A stretch of DNA of 64,000 bases from Candidatus Woesearchaeota archaeon (GCA_018696595.1 JABHQW010000005.1:1-64000); one strand, 5' to 3'. Positions 46,561 through 56,890 are shown, counted from the stretch's first letter. Notes: a model not told the origin generated them from the sequence alone. Translations and numbers: made by a program.

Positions 46561-46692
46561 TGTGGGCGGCAGGAATTTCGAAAAAACCGCACTTGTTCCA
46601 ATTCATTAAGCACAGCTTAATACTCGAACCTGCGTAAGCACTAAGCTACTGGGTCCTAAGCCCAGCCCATTTGACCACTCTGGCACGCCCAC
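46561..46692 (-). tRNA. tRNA-Leu(TAG) with T-loop intron
   Basis: GTGGGCG/CGCCCAC acceptor; CTGGG-CTTAGGA-CCCAG; long variable arm; GCAGG-TTCGAGT-CCTGC after intron removal. Confidence 0.85.
46575..46622 (-). other. tRNA-Leu T-loop intron at about 59/60 (48 nt)
   Basis: UUCG/CGAA central helix with bulges AG^U and AU^U; removal restores the T-arm. Confidence 0.78.
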
Positions 46693-46769
46693 ATAATTAT
46701 TCTTTAAAAGAGGTAAACACTTTAAAAACATTTCTATTTAGAAAGCTTAATAGAAAAAAAGGAAGAGGT

Positions 46770-47087
46770 TCACATTCCCATGAAAGTTCCAATAATCCCA
46801 AGCACTATAACAAAACAAAGAAAGAACATAACCACTGAGCTAATAACAATTCCAACAATGGCATAATTACTTCTCTCTTTCTGAACACGACTGATTATTC
46901 CAAATACTAGCCCTAAAATAGAAGCGGCTATAACAATAAAGAAGAATAAGAGAATGAATATGTCTAAAAACGAATCTTCTAAAGGTGCAATATAAGACAA
47001 TATTAAGTAAATAAAAAGGTTGACAAAGCTAACAATAGAAGATATAAAACTTATCCCGCCAAAAATATTTTTCTTTTTTTTACTCAT
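46770..47087 (-). CDS. DUF4190-like small membrane protein
   Basis: Three TM segments, 'ILGLVFGIISRVQKERSNYAIVGIVIS'. Confidence 0.6.
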   Translation of the reverse strand: MSKKKKNIFGGISFISSIVSFVNLFIYLILSYIAPLEDSFLDIFILLFFFIVIAASILGLVFGIISRVQKERSNYAIVGIVISSVVMFFLCFVIVLGIIGTFMGM

Positions 47088-47193
47088 AAGTTATAGTAAA
47101 TACTCTTGTTCTTTTAATATTTTTGGTTTTTATTAAACCCAAACTATAAACACATCAAAAACATTTATAAAAACAAATATAATCCTCAATCTA

Positions 47194-48642
47194 ATGGCAA
47201 AGAAAGATCAGAAAGGATTAACTGTAAAGAAAGAAGATTTCAATGAATGGTATCCGCAAGTTATTCAAAAAGCGGACTTAGCAGATTATTCATCCGTCTC
47301 TGGATGTATTGTTTACAAGCCCAATTCATATGCTATCTGGGAAAAGATCAAAGAAGTTACTGACAAGAAATTTAAAGCAGTTGGTATTAAAAATGCCTAT
47401 TTCCCATTATTAATCCCAGAATCATTATTACAAAAAGAAGCTAACCATATTGAAGGATTTGCCCCCGAAGTTGCGTGGGTAACTCATGCTGGCAATTCTA
47501 AATTGGCTGAACGCTTAGCAATTAGACCAACATCTGAAACAATCATGTACGATTCATATTCCAAGTGGATTCGTTCATACAATGATTTACCTCTTCGTAT
47601 TAACCAATGGAATAACGTTGTTAGATGGGAATTTAAACATCCAACACCATTCTTAAGAGGAAGAGAATTTTTATGGAACGAAGGACACACTTGTTTCGCT
47701 ACAAAAAAAGAAGCAGAAGCAGAAGGGCCAGAAATAATTGGAATTTATGATGATGTTTGTAAAGATTACTTAGCAATGCCTTCTTTGATTGGAAGAAAAT
47801 CTGAGAAAGAAAAGTTTGCTGGTGCTGAATATACAACAAGTTTAGAATTTATTATGCCTAACGGAAAATCTATTCAAGGACCTGATTTCCATTTTGACGG
47901 GCAAAACTTTTCCAAAGCCTTTGAGATCTCTTTCACCAACGAAAAAGGAGAAAAAGATTATGTTTGGCAAAATACATGGGCAATTTCTACCAGAATGATT
48001 GGCGTTTTAATCGCTATGCATGGAGACGATAAAGGATTAGTAATCCCACCAAAATTAGCAATAACTCAAGCAGTAATTGTTCCAATTTTATTTGAAGATT
48101 CTAAAAAAGATGTTTTAAAGAAAGCTAAAGACATCAAAAAAAGTTTAGAAAAAAAAGGAATTTCAGTTTACTTAGATGATCGTGAAAATTATAGTCCTGG
48201 TTGGAAATTTAACGAATGGGAAATGAAAGGCGTTCCCGTTAGGATTGAAATTGGACCAAGAGATTTAGAGAAACATCAAGCGATGGTCGCACGTAGAGAT
48301 ACTTCTGAGAAACAAGCTTTAGAATTAACTGCTATCGCTGATGAAGTTAGAATTTTATTAGATGACATTCATAAAAATTTATTTGATAAAGCTCAAAAAG
48401 TTTTGGATAACTGTATTGTTAAAGTGGATAATCTTAAAGATGCTAAGAAAGCTTTCAAGGACAAGAAAATTGCTTTTGCACCTTGGTGTGGTTCTGTTCC
48501 TTGTGAAGATATTTTCAAAGAAAAAAGCGGAGCCAAATCATTAAATTCTCCAGAAGAACAACCTAAACTTAAGAAAGGACAGAAATGTTCATTCTGTAAA
48601 GAAGAAGCCAAGTATTGGTTTCATTTTGGAAAAAGTTATTAA
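47194..48642 (+). CDS. proS: Prolyl-tRNA synthetase, archaeal/eukaryotic type
   Basis: 'RPTSETIMYDSYSKWIRSYNDLPLRINQWNNVVRWE', 'PFLRGREFLWNEGHT', C-terminal Zn-binding region. Confidence 0.96.
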   Translation: MAKKDQKGLTVKKEDFNEWYPQVIQKADLADYSSVSGCIVYKPNSYAIWEKIKEVTDKKFKAVGIKNAYFPLLIPESLLQKEANHIEGFAPEVAWVTHAGNSKLAERLAIRPTSETIMYDSYSKWIRSYNDLPLRINQWNNVVRWEFKHPTPFLRGREFLWNEGHTCFATKKEAEAEGPEIIGIYDDVCKDYLAMPSLIGRKSEKEKFAGAEYTTSLEFIMPNGKSIQGPDFHFDGQNFSKAFEISFTNEKGEKDYVWQNTWAISTRMIGVLIAMHGDDKGLVIPPKLAITQAVIVPILFEDSKKDVLKKAKDIKKSLEKKGISVYLDDRENYSPGWKFNEWEMKGVPVRIEIGPRDLEKHQAMVARRDTSEKQALELTAIADEVRILLDDIHKNLFDKAQKVLDNCIVKVDNLKDAKKAFKDKKIAFAPWCGSVPCEDIFKEKSGAKSLNSPEEQPKLKKGQKCSFCKEEAKYWFHFGKSY

Positions 48643-49115
48643 TCCTTGGAAACCCCATTTAAGCTTTCAAACATCTTTCTTTTTTGTGTTTCTTGGTCAA
48701 ATCCTAGTTCTTCCCATAAAGGATTGTATAACCCATTAGAAACATTTGGACGAATAACTTTACGAGTGACATTACGACCTTTAAGTTCTTGTGCGATTAA
48801 ATCAGCAAAAGTATCTGCGACGTCAACAGGAACAGGTCCAAAAGTTTCATTCGCACTATAAAAATGAATAAAACAATTCTGATCTTCAACCTGGCGAGGT
48901 TGTGGACCTTCAAAGCTCCAAGATCGAGAAACTGCAACAAAATATTTTCCACCACCAACGACCATTTGATTATTTATCAAACAATCTTTTGGGATGTCAT
49001 TTCGAAGATAAAGAAAGAGATCATTTTTATGACCCAGAGTTACCAAGAATCTGTTGTTTCCCAATAATTCATGACAAAAGTTCTTTTCTCCAAGATGATA
49101 TTCTAAATTTGACAT
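48639..49115 (-). CDS. Hypothetical protein
   Basis: ORF track. Confidence 0.55.
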   Translation of the reverse strand: MSNLEYHLGEKNFCHELLGNNRFLVTLGHKNDLFLYLRNDIPKDCLINNQMVVGGGKYFVAVSRSWSFEGPQPRQVEDQNCFIHFYSANETFGPVPVDVADTFADLIAQELKGRNVTRKVIRPNVSNGLYNPLWEELGFDQETQKRKMFESLNGVSKD

Positions 49116-49218
49116 TTTGGTTATAATTTGGTGATTTATTTAAAAATAATTTGGTTGTTAAGAACAATGATAGATTCAAACCACTACATTTATATTCTTA
49201 AAAGTTATGGTTCTATAG

Positions 49219-50364
49219 ATGTCGTTAAAAAAAGAGGTAATTGTACTTAGTGATATAGAAATGGGTGCAGGCAATCTTACAGATGATTTTATTAGTGATA
49301 GACTATTAGCAGAATTAATTGTAGAGTTAAGTAATCGCCCACACCCTGTTGATTTAATCTTTAACGGAGATAGTTTTGACTTCCTTAAATGCCCCTCTTT
49401 CCAAACCAACCAATTAGTTTATCACAGACACATTACAGAAAAAGTTTCATTAAATAAATTAAATCTTATTTATCATGCGCACAATAAAGTTTTTAGGGCG
49501 TTAAAGAAATTTTGTAAAACAAAAAAACACAGATTAATATTTACAATTGGAAATCATGATATGGATTTAGTTTACAAAGGAGTACAAAACAAAATAAAAG
49601 AGTATTTAGGGAAACCAAAAAATGTTTATTTCAAAGAAAAGTATCGTTACAAAAATATTTATGTTGAACACGGACAACAGTATGATTTCTTAACAAGAAT
49701 AAATTTTGACAAACTGTTTCTTTCATATAAAGGAGATACAATATTAAATCAATCATTCGTCTCATTTGGGATTATTAGCAGAGCCATGGAACTTAAAGAG
49801 AACCACCCATTTATGGAAAGGATTTTTCCTAGAAAACAGTTATTAAAGTTACATCGTTCTGCAATCAAAAAAATAACCAGAAGAACTGTTGGCTATTTTT
49901 TAAAGAGCATGTTATATTATCCAATACGTTATTATTATGATCCCACTTATACCTATCCTCGAGAATTGTTTAGAGAATTGTATTTAAGATTAAAGAATGT
50001 TCATTGGGACGTTGATAAAGTAATCCCCACATTTAAAAGAAAGAAAAGACGTTCATTAAAGCAAGGAAAAATTTTCATTTTGGGACATATTCATGAAAAA
50101 CATATTGAAGATCATAAGGGAGTTGTTATTGTTCATCCCGGAAGTTGGAGAGATGAATATGATTTAGATATGAACACAAGAAAACTAACATCACGATTAA
50201 AAAGATATGTTCAAGTTCTTGTCACAGATGAAGGAACGGAATATCAAGTGATAGATGTTCCAGTAGATAGAAGTTTTTTTAATTTTGATAAAGTTATTAA
50301 GAATGAAGTTAAGTATGTTATGCTGGCTGCTAAAGAAGAACGGTTTACTCCTGCTTTAGTTTAA
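49219..50364 (+). CDS. Calcineurin-like metallophosphoesterase
   Basis: 'VLSDIEMGAG', 'IFNGDSFDF', 'TIGNHDMD', 'LGHIHEKH'. Confidence 0.82.
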   Translation: MSLKKEVIVLSDIEMGAGNLTDDFISDRLLAELIVELSNRPHPVDLIFNGDSFDFLKCPSFQTNQLVYHRHITEKVSLNKLNLIYHAHNKVFRALKKFCKTKKHRLIFTIGNHDMDLVYKGVQNKIKEYLGKPKNVYFKEKYRYKNIYVEHGQQYDFLTRINFDKLFLSYKGDTILNQSFVSFGIISRAMELKENHPFMERIFPRKQLLKLHRSAIKKITRRTVGYFLKSMLYYPIRYYYDPTYTYPRELFRELYLRLKNVHWDVDKVIPTFKRKKRRSLKQGKIFILGHIHEKHIEDHKGVVIVHPGSWRDEYDLDMNTRKLTSRLKRYVQVLVTDEGTEYQVIDVPVDRSFFNFDKVIKNEVKYVMLAAKEERFTPALV

Positions 50365-50413
50365 TCCACTTAATTACACAAAATTCTTAAAGCATTAATT
50401 ATTAATAAGAAAA

Positions 50414-50743
50414 ATGGAAATTAAAAAAAAAGAGTTGCCAGCTAAAGTGATAAGAATTTCTTTATCAGAAAACAAACAAGAAGTGGGGTGGGTAAGAGTT
50501 TACTTAATTAAAAACGAATCTCACAATTGTTATTATGCTCTTATTGAGAATCTATTTGTTAATGAAGAACATCGTAGAAAAGGTTATGGCAAACAATTAA
50601 TGTTGGCAGCAATTGAAGAAGCAAAGAAACAAAAATGTACTTGGATTATTGCTAATAGCAGATATTCCAGAGAACAGATTCATCAATTCTACCAGAAACT
50701 GGGATTTGAGGATTATGGAAAAGAGTTTAAGATGGTTCTTTGA
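50414..50743 (+). CDS. GNAT-family N-acetyltransferase
   Basis: 'IENLFVNEEHRRKGYGKQLMLAAIEEAKKQ', 'FYQKLGFEDYGKEF'. Confidence 0.88.
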   Translation: MEIKKKELPAKVIRISLSENKQEVGWVRVYLIKNESHNCYYALIENLFVNEEHRRKGYGKQLMLAAIEEAKKQKCTWIIANSRYSREQIHQFYQKLGFEDYGKEFKMVL

Positions 50744-50830
50744 ATAATAGTGTTTTACTACTAATTCACAATTAACAATATTTATATAGATTAGTGATTC
50801 CATTTTAATTTCGTTTAGGGGTGGTATATT

Positions 50831-51442
50831 ATTTTAGAAAAGGAAATAGATCAATTAATAGAAAAGTATTCTAGTTTCAAAGAGATTGAATCCGCAGTTC
50901 ACCAGTTTATTCTAGAAGAAAGTTCTGTTAAAACAAAAGATAATGAAAAGAAAAAGGAAAGCCCCCTGGAGAAAGAAGTTTCTAAAGAAAAGATTGAAAA
51001 TCCAATAAAAAGCAAAGTAAAAAAAGAGGACCCTGATTTAAAAGTTGATAAAAAAGAAAAAGACACAGAAGAAACAGTTACTTCAATCGATTATTCTTTA
51101 GAAGAACAGTTTTTGGCAGAGAATTTCTATAAATCTAATCTTGATTATAATAGTTTATTTTCATATTCATTTTCTGGAGTGGGTTCTAATTCTTTTGGAG
51201 AAATTTATGAAGAGAACATGGATGAAGCTACCAGTAATAATTCTGAAACAATGGATACAGAAGAAGCAAGAGAAATGCTTGTTGCGGTTCAATATGCTAA
51301 AGTTTTAGGAACAATGACTGAATTAAGTCATGAAAAAAGAAAACAATTTACTAACTGGGTAACTTTTAACAAAGACTTGATGGGATTATTTCATTCTATG
51401 TATGCAGTAACTGGTGATGTTGATTATAGTAAGAGTTTTTAG
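50831..51442 (+). CDS. Charged hypothetical protein; likely AUU start
   Basis: Frame open from after TAG at 50816-50818 with no ATG/GTG/TTG until TTG at 51113; GGGGTGG purine-rich SD-like run just before ATT ATT. Confidence 0.5.
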   Translation: MLEKEIDQLIEKYSSFKEIESAVHQFILEESSVKTKDNEKKKESPLEKEVSKEKIENPIKSKVKKEDPDLKVDKKEKDTEETVTSIDYSLEEQFLAENFYKSNLDYNSLFSYSFSGVGSNSFGEIYEENMDEATSNNSETMDTEEAREMLVAVQYAKVLGTMTELSHEKRKQFTNWVTFNKDLMGLFHSMYAVTGDVDYSKSF

Positions 51443-51463
51443 AAACCAAATAAAATTGCTGTC

Positions 51464-51575
51464 TGCATCATCAAGTCAAAATTAAATCAATAATCTAAAT
51501 CAAGCTCGTTGCGAGGGGTTGCTCCATCCGGGAACGCAGAGCTAACAAGAAAACATAAAGAATTTTGAAGGTGCA
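51464..51575. ncRNA. Structured intergenic RNA candidate, possible divergent family 1 member
   Basis: GC-rich core GCTCGTTGCGAGGGGTTGCTCCATCCGGGAACGCAGAGC; outer TCAAAATT/AATTTTGA and TGCA/TGCA. Confidence 0.45.
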
Positions 51576-51687
51576 TTAAGCAATTCTATAAATTTAAGAA
51601 TAGGAGAGAAAAAATAAGAAAGAAAAGAAAAAATAAAAAAACTAATAATTAAACAAAATGCAAAAAAAAGCATTTTGAAAATTGTTT

Positions 51688-53592
51688 TTAGTAATTAACT
51701 AATACTTGCACATCTCTTCCAAAGATGTTCTTCAGATCTTCAAAGACTGGTTCTTTAATGAAAGCACGCTTAGGCATTTTCAAAGAAGCAAGAGCTTTCT
51801 CAAACTCTTCCAAACTAGAATCCTTTAAAGTTCCTAAACTTCCATCTTCGTTGATTTTAGCTTTCTCAATCCTCTTCTCTTTAGCATCAATGTCATGAAT
51901 TATAAAAGCAAGATCATCAAGCAAGATAACTTCCCCATACTTGTCTCCATGCTTAACTTTAATCTTAGTTCTTTCAAGTTCCCTTCCACGTTTTCTCTGC
52001 ATGTACTCAACTAAGAACCGAATTAAGCCACCAGATCCTTTTCTAGCTTTCTCAACATCTGCTTTAGTTAATTTCTTTTTATCGCTTTTCTTTTTAGCTT
52101 CAATAATCTCATTTAAATCTCTAAGATAACGAGCAGGAACTTTTCCAGTAGAGATTAGTTCATCTTCAAATAGCTTAATAATTTCTGCATCTTGAGCTTT
52201 CTCAATACCTTCTAACTTCAAGACATCTCTGATGATTGTTATGATTTCATCATAAAGAACGACTACGCTTTTCTTATCATGCATTAGTTCAATTTCTTTA
52301 AACAATTTCTTAATTCTTTCAAGATATTTTTCTGCATTCTTAATTAGCTCATCAAGTTCGGTCCCAGACAATTCTTTCTTTGTTCCATGTTCAATCTCTT
52401 TTCTAACTTGAACATTTTTCTTTAAGATTTCTACGTATTCTGGTTCCAACAACTTTTCTCTCTTCACAAAGATTTCTTCCAAAACTTCAGGTGTTTCTTT
52501 TGGCGTAGGCGGAGGAATCCCGTACAACATTAAAGCTGCTTGAGTTGGTGTTAAGATTGCATAGAATGTATCTTCCATACCCATGTCTTTCATTTTCAAT
52601 TTAATTCTTTTAACACTTTGTTCACCAGTACTCATGAACAAATCAATTGCTTCTCTGCTTGGCTTGATTCTTCCCATTCTAAGCAACTGTTTCCAAGGCA
52701 TAAAAATACCCCGATCATAAAAGGGAACTCCGTCTCTTAACAAAGTAAAGATGATTGGATTAGCATCTTTCAAAGAATCCCAGAAGTCTGTTAAAATGTA
52801 AACCTGAATGTTTAATTTGTTTTTAATCCCAGTCATTTCTCCAGCTTCTACCCCCATTCCAATAATGATTGCTCGTAATTTATCCTTCAACTCTGCTCGA
52901 GTCATTTTCTTAACATCAGTATCATCAATTACTATCCAAACATCAATGTCTGAAGTAGCAGTAGCTCTTCCTTGTGTTAAAGATCCAGCAAGAACATAAC
53001 TTAAGATATATTTATCAAACTTCTTGATAACCATGCTTTTATGAATTTCAGCAATTTTTATTGCTGCAAGCATTCCGGTATCATAAATTGGGGCTCCCAC
53101 AGAAACCATCTTGTTCATATCATACTTAGCATCATAAGAATTCTGCCAAATGTCTGTTAACAAAACACTCTGAGCTTTGATATTTTTATCGGTCTCTTCG
53201 GCGAATTTACCGATGATACTAGAAAATTTATGATGTAATTCATCTTTACTCATCTTCTTAGAAGTGGTATCATCAACAACAACTAAAACGTGAATTTCAT
53301 CAGGATTTGGTTTCTTCTCTTCTTTTTTAGTAGCTTGCGGTGCTTGTCCTTGAGGAGCTTGTGCGGGTTGTTTTGGAGGGGGTAATAATGTAATTCCCAC
53401 AATATAATCTCCAAACTTATCAACAACTTTGTCTTTAAATTTGTCTAACTTTGTTTTGAGAGCTTTAAGTTTCTTCTCCAATTCAGGAGGCAATTTTGGT
53501 GCTCCTGCAGGAAGTTGAGGTTCATTCTTTCCCTTTGCGGGTTTTACACTTTTAGGTTTAACAGATTTATTTGATTTAGTTTTTTTTGCCAT
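51688..53592 (-). CDS. Large nucleotidyltransferase-domain protein, possible tandem NT domains
   Basis: 'YVLAGSLTQGRATATSDIDVWIVIDD'; earlier similar 'IHVLVVVDDTTSKKMSKDEL' block. Confidence 0.65.
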   Translation of the reverse strand: MAKKTKSNKSVKPKSVKPAKGKNEPQLPAGAPKLPPELEKKLKALKTKLDKFKDKVVDKFGDYIVGITLLPPPKQPAQAPQGQAPQATKKEEKKPNPDEIHVLVVVDDTTSKKMSKDELHHKFSSIIGKFAEETDKNIKAQSVLLTDIWQNSYDAKYDMNKMVSVGAPIYDTGMLAAIKIAEIHKSMVIKKFDKYILSYVLAGSLTQGRATATSDIDVWIVIDDTDVKKMTRAELKDKLRAIIIGMGVEAGEMTGIKNKLNIQVYILTDFWDSLKDANPIIFTLLRDGVPFYDRGIFMPWKQLLRMGRIKPSREAIDLFMSTGEQSVKRIKLKMKDMGMEDTFYAILTPTQAALMLYGIPPPTPKETPEVLEEIFVKREKLLEPEYVEILKKNVQVRKEIEHGTKKELSGTELDELIKNAEKYLERIKKLFKEIELMHDKKSVVVLYDEIITIIRDVLKLEGIEKAQDAEIIKLFEDELISTGKVPARYLRDLNEIIEAKKKSDKKKLTKADVEKARKGSGGLIRFLVEYMQRKRGRELERTKIKVKHGDKYGEVILLDDLAFIIHDIDAKEKRIEKAKINEDGSLGTLKDSSLEEFEKALASLKMPKRAFIKEPVFEDLKNIFGRDVQVLVNY

Positions 53593-53788
53593 TATGATAT
53601 AATCTCCATTATTTATTTAATTATACTATTTTGACTGTCACGTAATAATCAGTCTACTATGAAATATGTTTTAAAGTATTATAATTGTTTTTATAAGTGG
53701 TGAGACCCAAAAGTCATGGTTAAGTTGAATTAAACCATTCCTCTTCAGAAAAGAAATATTTAAATAGGGCTTATGTTTACTTGGAAGT

Positions 53789-54436
53789 ATGTCTGAGAAA
53801 AAAGAGAGTGCTATTGATAAACATCAAAAAGCTTACAAGAAAATCGAACCTGCTGTTGATACTACAGATCATCATCATAGGGCAGCTTATCTTCAAGCAG
53901 AGAAAAATGTTTTGATGGATGACAAAGGGGAAATTGAGTATGGTCGTTTAGATAAAGGATTCGAAAAAGATGGCAAAAAAATAAGTGCAGAAGATGCTCG
54001 TAAGCAATTTAGAGTAGAAATGAAGGATTATTATGAAACAAATGTTGTTAAAGATTCAAAACTTAAAAAAATTCTTAAAGATATGCCTAAAGAACTAAAA
54101 AGTGGTTTTTTGAAAATATTAACTGGTTATGACGAAGATACCCTAACTCAATATCATGATACTCTAGGAGGAGGGATGAAATGGGACACCTACCAAAGAG
54201 AAGTACTCCCAGGTTTTAAGCAAGAGAAAAGACAAGCGTTAGAAAAAAATACAACAGAGCACATATCTAAAGGTGACATTAGTGACATAATTGAAGAAAC
54301 AGAAATGGAAGTTCATTCAGATCCAACACTTACTGAAGCTAAAAGATTACTAGAAGCACATAGCAGAGGTAAAGGACATATTAGTGAAGACGAAGCTAGA
54401 AGAATTCTAAAAAATAAATACAAAGGCCACAAATAG
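53789..54436 (+). CDS. Charged hypothetical protein
   Basis: ORF track. Confidence 0.55.
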   Translation: MSEKKESAIDKHQKAYKKIEPAVDTTDHHHRAAYLQAEKNVLMDDKGEIEYGRLDKGFEKDGKKISAEDARKQFRVEMKDYYETNVVKDSKLKKILKDMPKELKSGFLKILTGYDEDTLTQYHDTLGGGMKWDTYQREVLPGFKQEKRQALEKNTTEHISKGDISDIIEETEMEVHSDPTLTEAKRLLEAHSRGKGHISEDEARRILKNKYKGHK

Positions 54437-54506
54437 TTTTTGTTGCCACTAACCAGTAATAATAAACGAAAGGTTTATAAAGAGAGTTAACCATTTATAT
54501 TAAATA

Positions 54507-56801
54507 ATGGCTAGAAATCTTGCTTTTTTTGGAGATCCGCATGGTAACTTTCAAGGCCTAGATTTAGCTGTAAAAGTAGCTAAAGATAAAGGTATTGAAA
54601 GTAGAATTTGTTTAGGAGACATCCCCTTACATTTAGTTGCAGATTTCACAAAGGACCAGGCATCTTTCTCTTCTCAATTTAGAGAACAGATGGCTAATGG
54701 CACCCCATACAGAACAGCTGTAGAAGAAGGCCTCTATAGTGATGCACAATTAGAAAGATTAGCTAATCCACATAAACAAGCATTAGAATCATTGTTAAGA
54801 CATGGAACATCAACTTATGAACTTGTTAAACAAATTGACCCAGGGTTAAAAGTTGTTGCAGGAAACCACGACATTGAAAAACCGATTAAAGAAGTTCTTG
54901 CTGAACAATTTATGGACAATGTTGCTTCTGTAGAAAATGGATTAAAAACAGTCTGGGCATCAGGAGGGGGAAGTGTTCCAGTTGGTAATGTTGGAATTAA
55001 AGAAGGGTTTATGGCAGATGACTTTGACAACAGAGTTTATCGATTTAAAGGACTAGAAAAACTATTATTACAACCACAAGGATCAACCCAAGAAGAAAAT
55101 GAGATTGATTTATTAGTTACTCACATTCCGCCAACCATTGCAGGTAATCACGCAGATTCATATTCGGAACATGTAGTAGAAATGTTAGTGCAAAGAGACC
55201 AACTAAATTTACCATTACCAAAAACAATTGTCCATGGTCATCACCACAATAGTGATGCCTTAATAGATTGGCAAAAATATAAAGACAAACATTCTGGACA
55301 AGAAGTAGAAATTCTAACCCTTTCACCAGGAATATTAGCAAGAGAAAGGAATTCCGGGTCTCATTCTAGTTTTTGTTTAACTACATTTGATGAAGATACT
55401 AAACAGTTAATTAAAGTAGACGAATATCGTATTTACAACGCACTTTCTGGAATTAAAAAAGTTGTTTTATATGGGGAACATTTAGTTAACAACGAAGATA
55501 AGAAAATTGAATTCAACCTTATTAATAGAACAATTATTAGTGAAGCAAATCGTGAGATGTTCAAAAAAAGTTTAGATTTAGACAGACATTATGAATTGGA
55601 TAGCAAAGGACTAATTACTAGTTATGAAAATATGGCTCCAGAACAATTAGATTTTACAATTAGACAAAATTTAACTATTATTAACAGAAAAACTGAAGAA
55701 GCAACTAGAACAATTAAAAACGTTTTAGATTATGTTAAAAATGAATGGATCTGTGGAAGAAATCCAGAAAGTTCTTTTACCAATCAAGAATTATTAGAAA
55801 AACAAATTGAAACTGCAGACCTACTAGGAAAAGAAGCAGCCAAGATATTTAATGTTGATTTAGCAGAAATTGATTGTACAGCCGATGAAAGAAAATGGTA
55901 TAATAGAATCTTAATGAAAACTGCTTTTGGAATTGATTTAGATGATTTACAAGAAGCCACTGACGTTAAAAATATGACCTATGAAAGTATTGCGTTTAAT
56001 TGGGGAATGAGTTTACAAAAGAAAGTTAGCCAAGAATTGGGAGGTAGAGGACAAAGTCACATCCTAAAAGACATTACAGAAGAAATGTGGATGTCTGTAG
56101 TTGATGAAGTTTATCTTCCGCAAAACTTAGAAAGAAAAACAACCCTTAATAGAAGTGAAGCGATTGGACTTTATTCAAAAGGGCTTAATCAAGGATTATT
56201 AAGTGAAGAAGATGCCCTAGATACAGGGGCTTATCAAAAAAGACCAGGATTTGTAGGCAATCAAAAAACAGTTACTGAAATAGAAGAGATGTTTGGAATT
56301 TCTAAAGAAAAAGCCGCAACTAGTTTATACAGTAACGAAATCACTGAACTAAATCAAGAAGCAGTTCCAGACTTACAAGAAAAGATTAATGCAGGATTAA
56401 AAATATTAACAAACAATTCTGGAGACTATATTCTTACACAAGAGGGAGCTAAATATTTGACTGAAGAAAGGAAATCAGAATTAGATTATGTTCCAGTAAC
56501 AATGAAAGATTTATTAGACCAAGATAAAGTCAAACTTGTTAAGATGGAAGATGATTATTTAATTAATTATGGAGAAGGTATTGTAAAAATTAATCCTGAA
56601 GAAGAAGGTATTGACCCCCAAGATTATAACACTCAACCACTATGGCAATTTACTCAACAACAACAAACAAGGCAAAGAGAACAACAAACATTAATGAATA
56701 GATTAGCTCAACAAGGACCAGCCCAACATTTGAGAGAACAAAATAATAGTGTAAATAGACCCAATCCAGAACGATTACCGTTGCCTCCAACAAGAGAATA
56801 A
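54507..56801 (+). CDS. Large protein with N-terminal metallophosphoesterase domain
   Basis: 'AFFGDPHGNF', 'ICLGDIPLH', 'VVAGNHDIEKP', 'IVHGHHHN'. Confidence 0.8.
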   Translation: MARNLAFFGDPHGNFQGLDLAVKVAKDKGIESRICLGDIPLHLVADFTKDQASFSSQFREQMANGTPYRTAVEEGLYSDAQLERLANPHKQALESLLRHGTSTYELVKQIDPGLKVVAGNHDIEKPIKEVLAEQFMDNVASVENGLKTVWASGGGSVPVGNVGIKEGFMADDFDNRVYRFKGLEKLLLQPQGSTQEENEIDLLVTHIPPTIAGNHADSYSEHVVEMLVQRDQLNLPLPKTIVHGHHHNSDALIDWQKYKDKHSGQEVEILTLSPGILARERNSGSHSSFCLTTFDEDTKQLIKVDEYRIYNALSGIKKVVLYGEHLVNNEDKKIEFNLINRTIISEANREMFKKSLDLDRHYELDSKGLITSYENMAPEQLDFTIRQNLTIINRKTEEATRTIKNVLDYVKNEWICGRNPESSFTNQELLEKQIETADLLGKEAAKIFNVDLAEIDCTADERKWYNRILMKTAFGIDLDDLQEATDVKNMTYESIAFNWGMSLQKKVSQELGGRGQSHILKDITEEMWMSVVDEVYLPQNLERKTTLNRSEAIGLYSKGLNQGLLSEEDALDTGAYQKRPGFVGNQKTVTEIEEMFGISKEKAATSLYSNEITELNQEAVPDLQEKINAGLKILTNNSGDYILTQEGAKYLTEERKSELDYVPVTMKDLLDQDKVKLVKMEDDYLINYGEGIVKINPEEEGIDPQDYNTQPLWQFTQQQQTRQREQQTLMNRLAQQGPAQHLREQNNSVNRPNPERLPLPPTRE

Positions 56802-56890
56802 GTTTTATAAACAAAAAAGTCTTTCTTACAATTATTATCAATTCAAAGAAAATAGAAAAACTTACAAAAAGCAAATAAATTTATTAAAAA

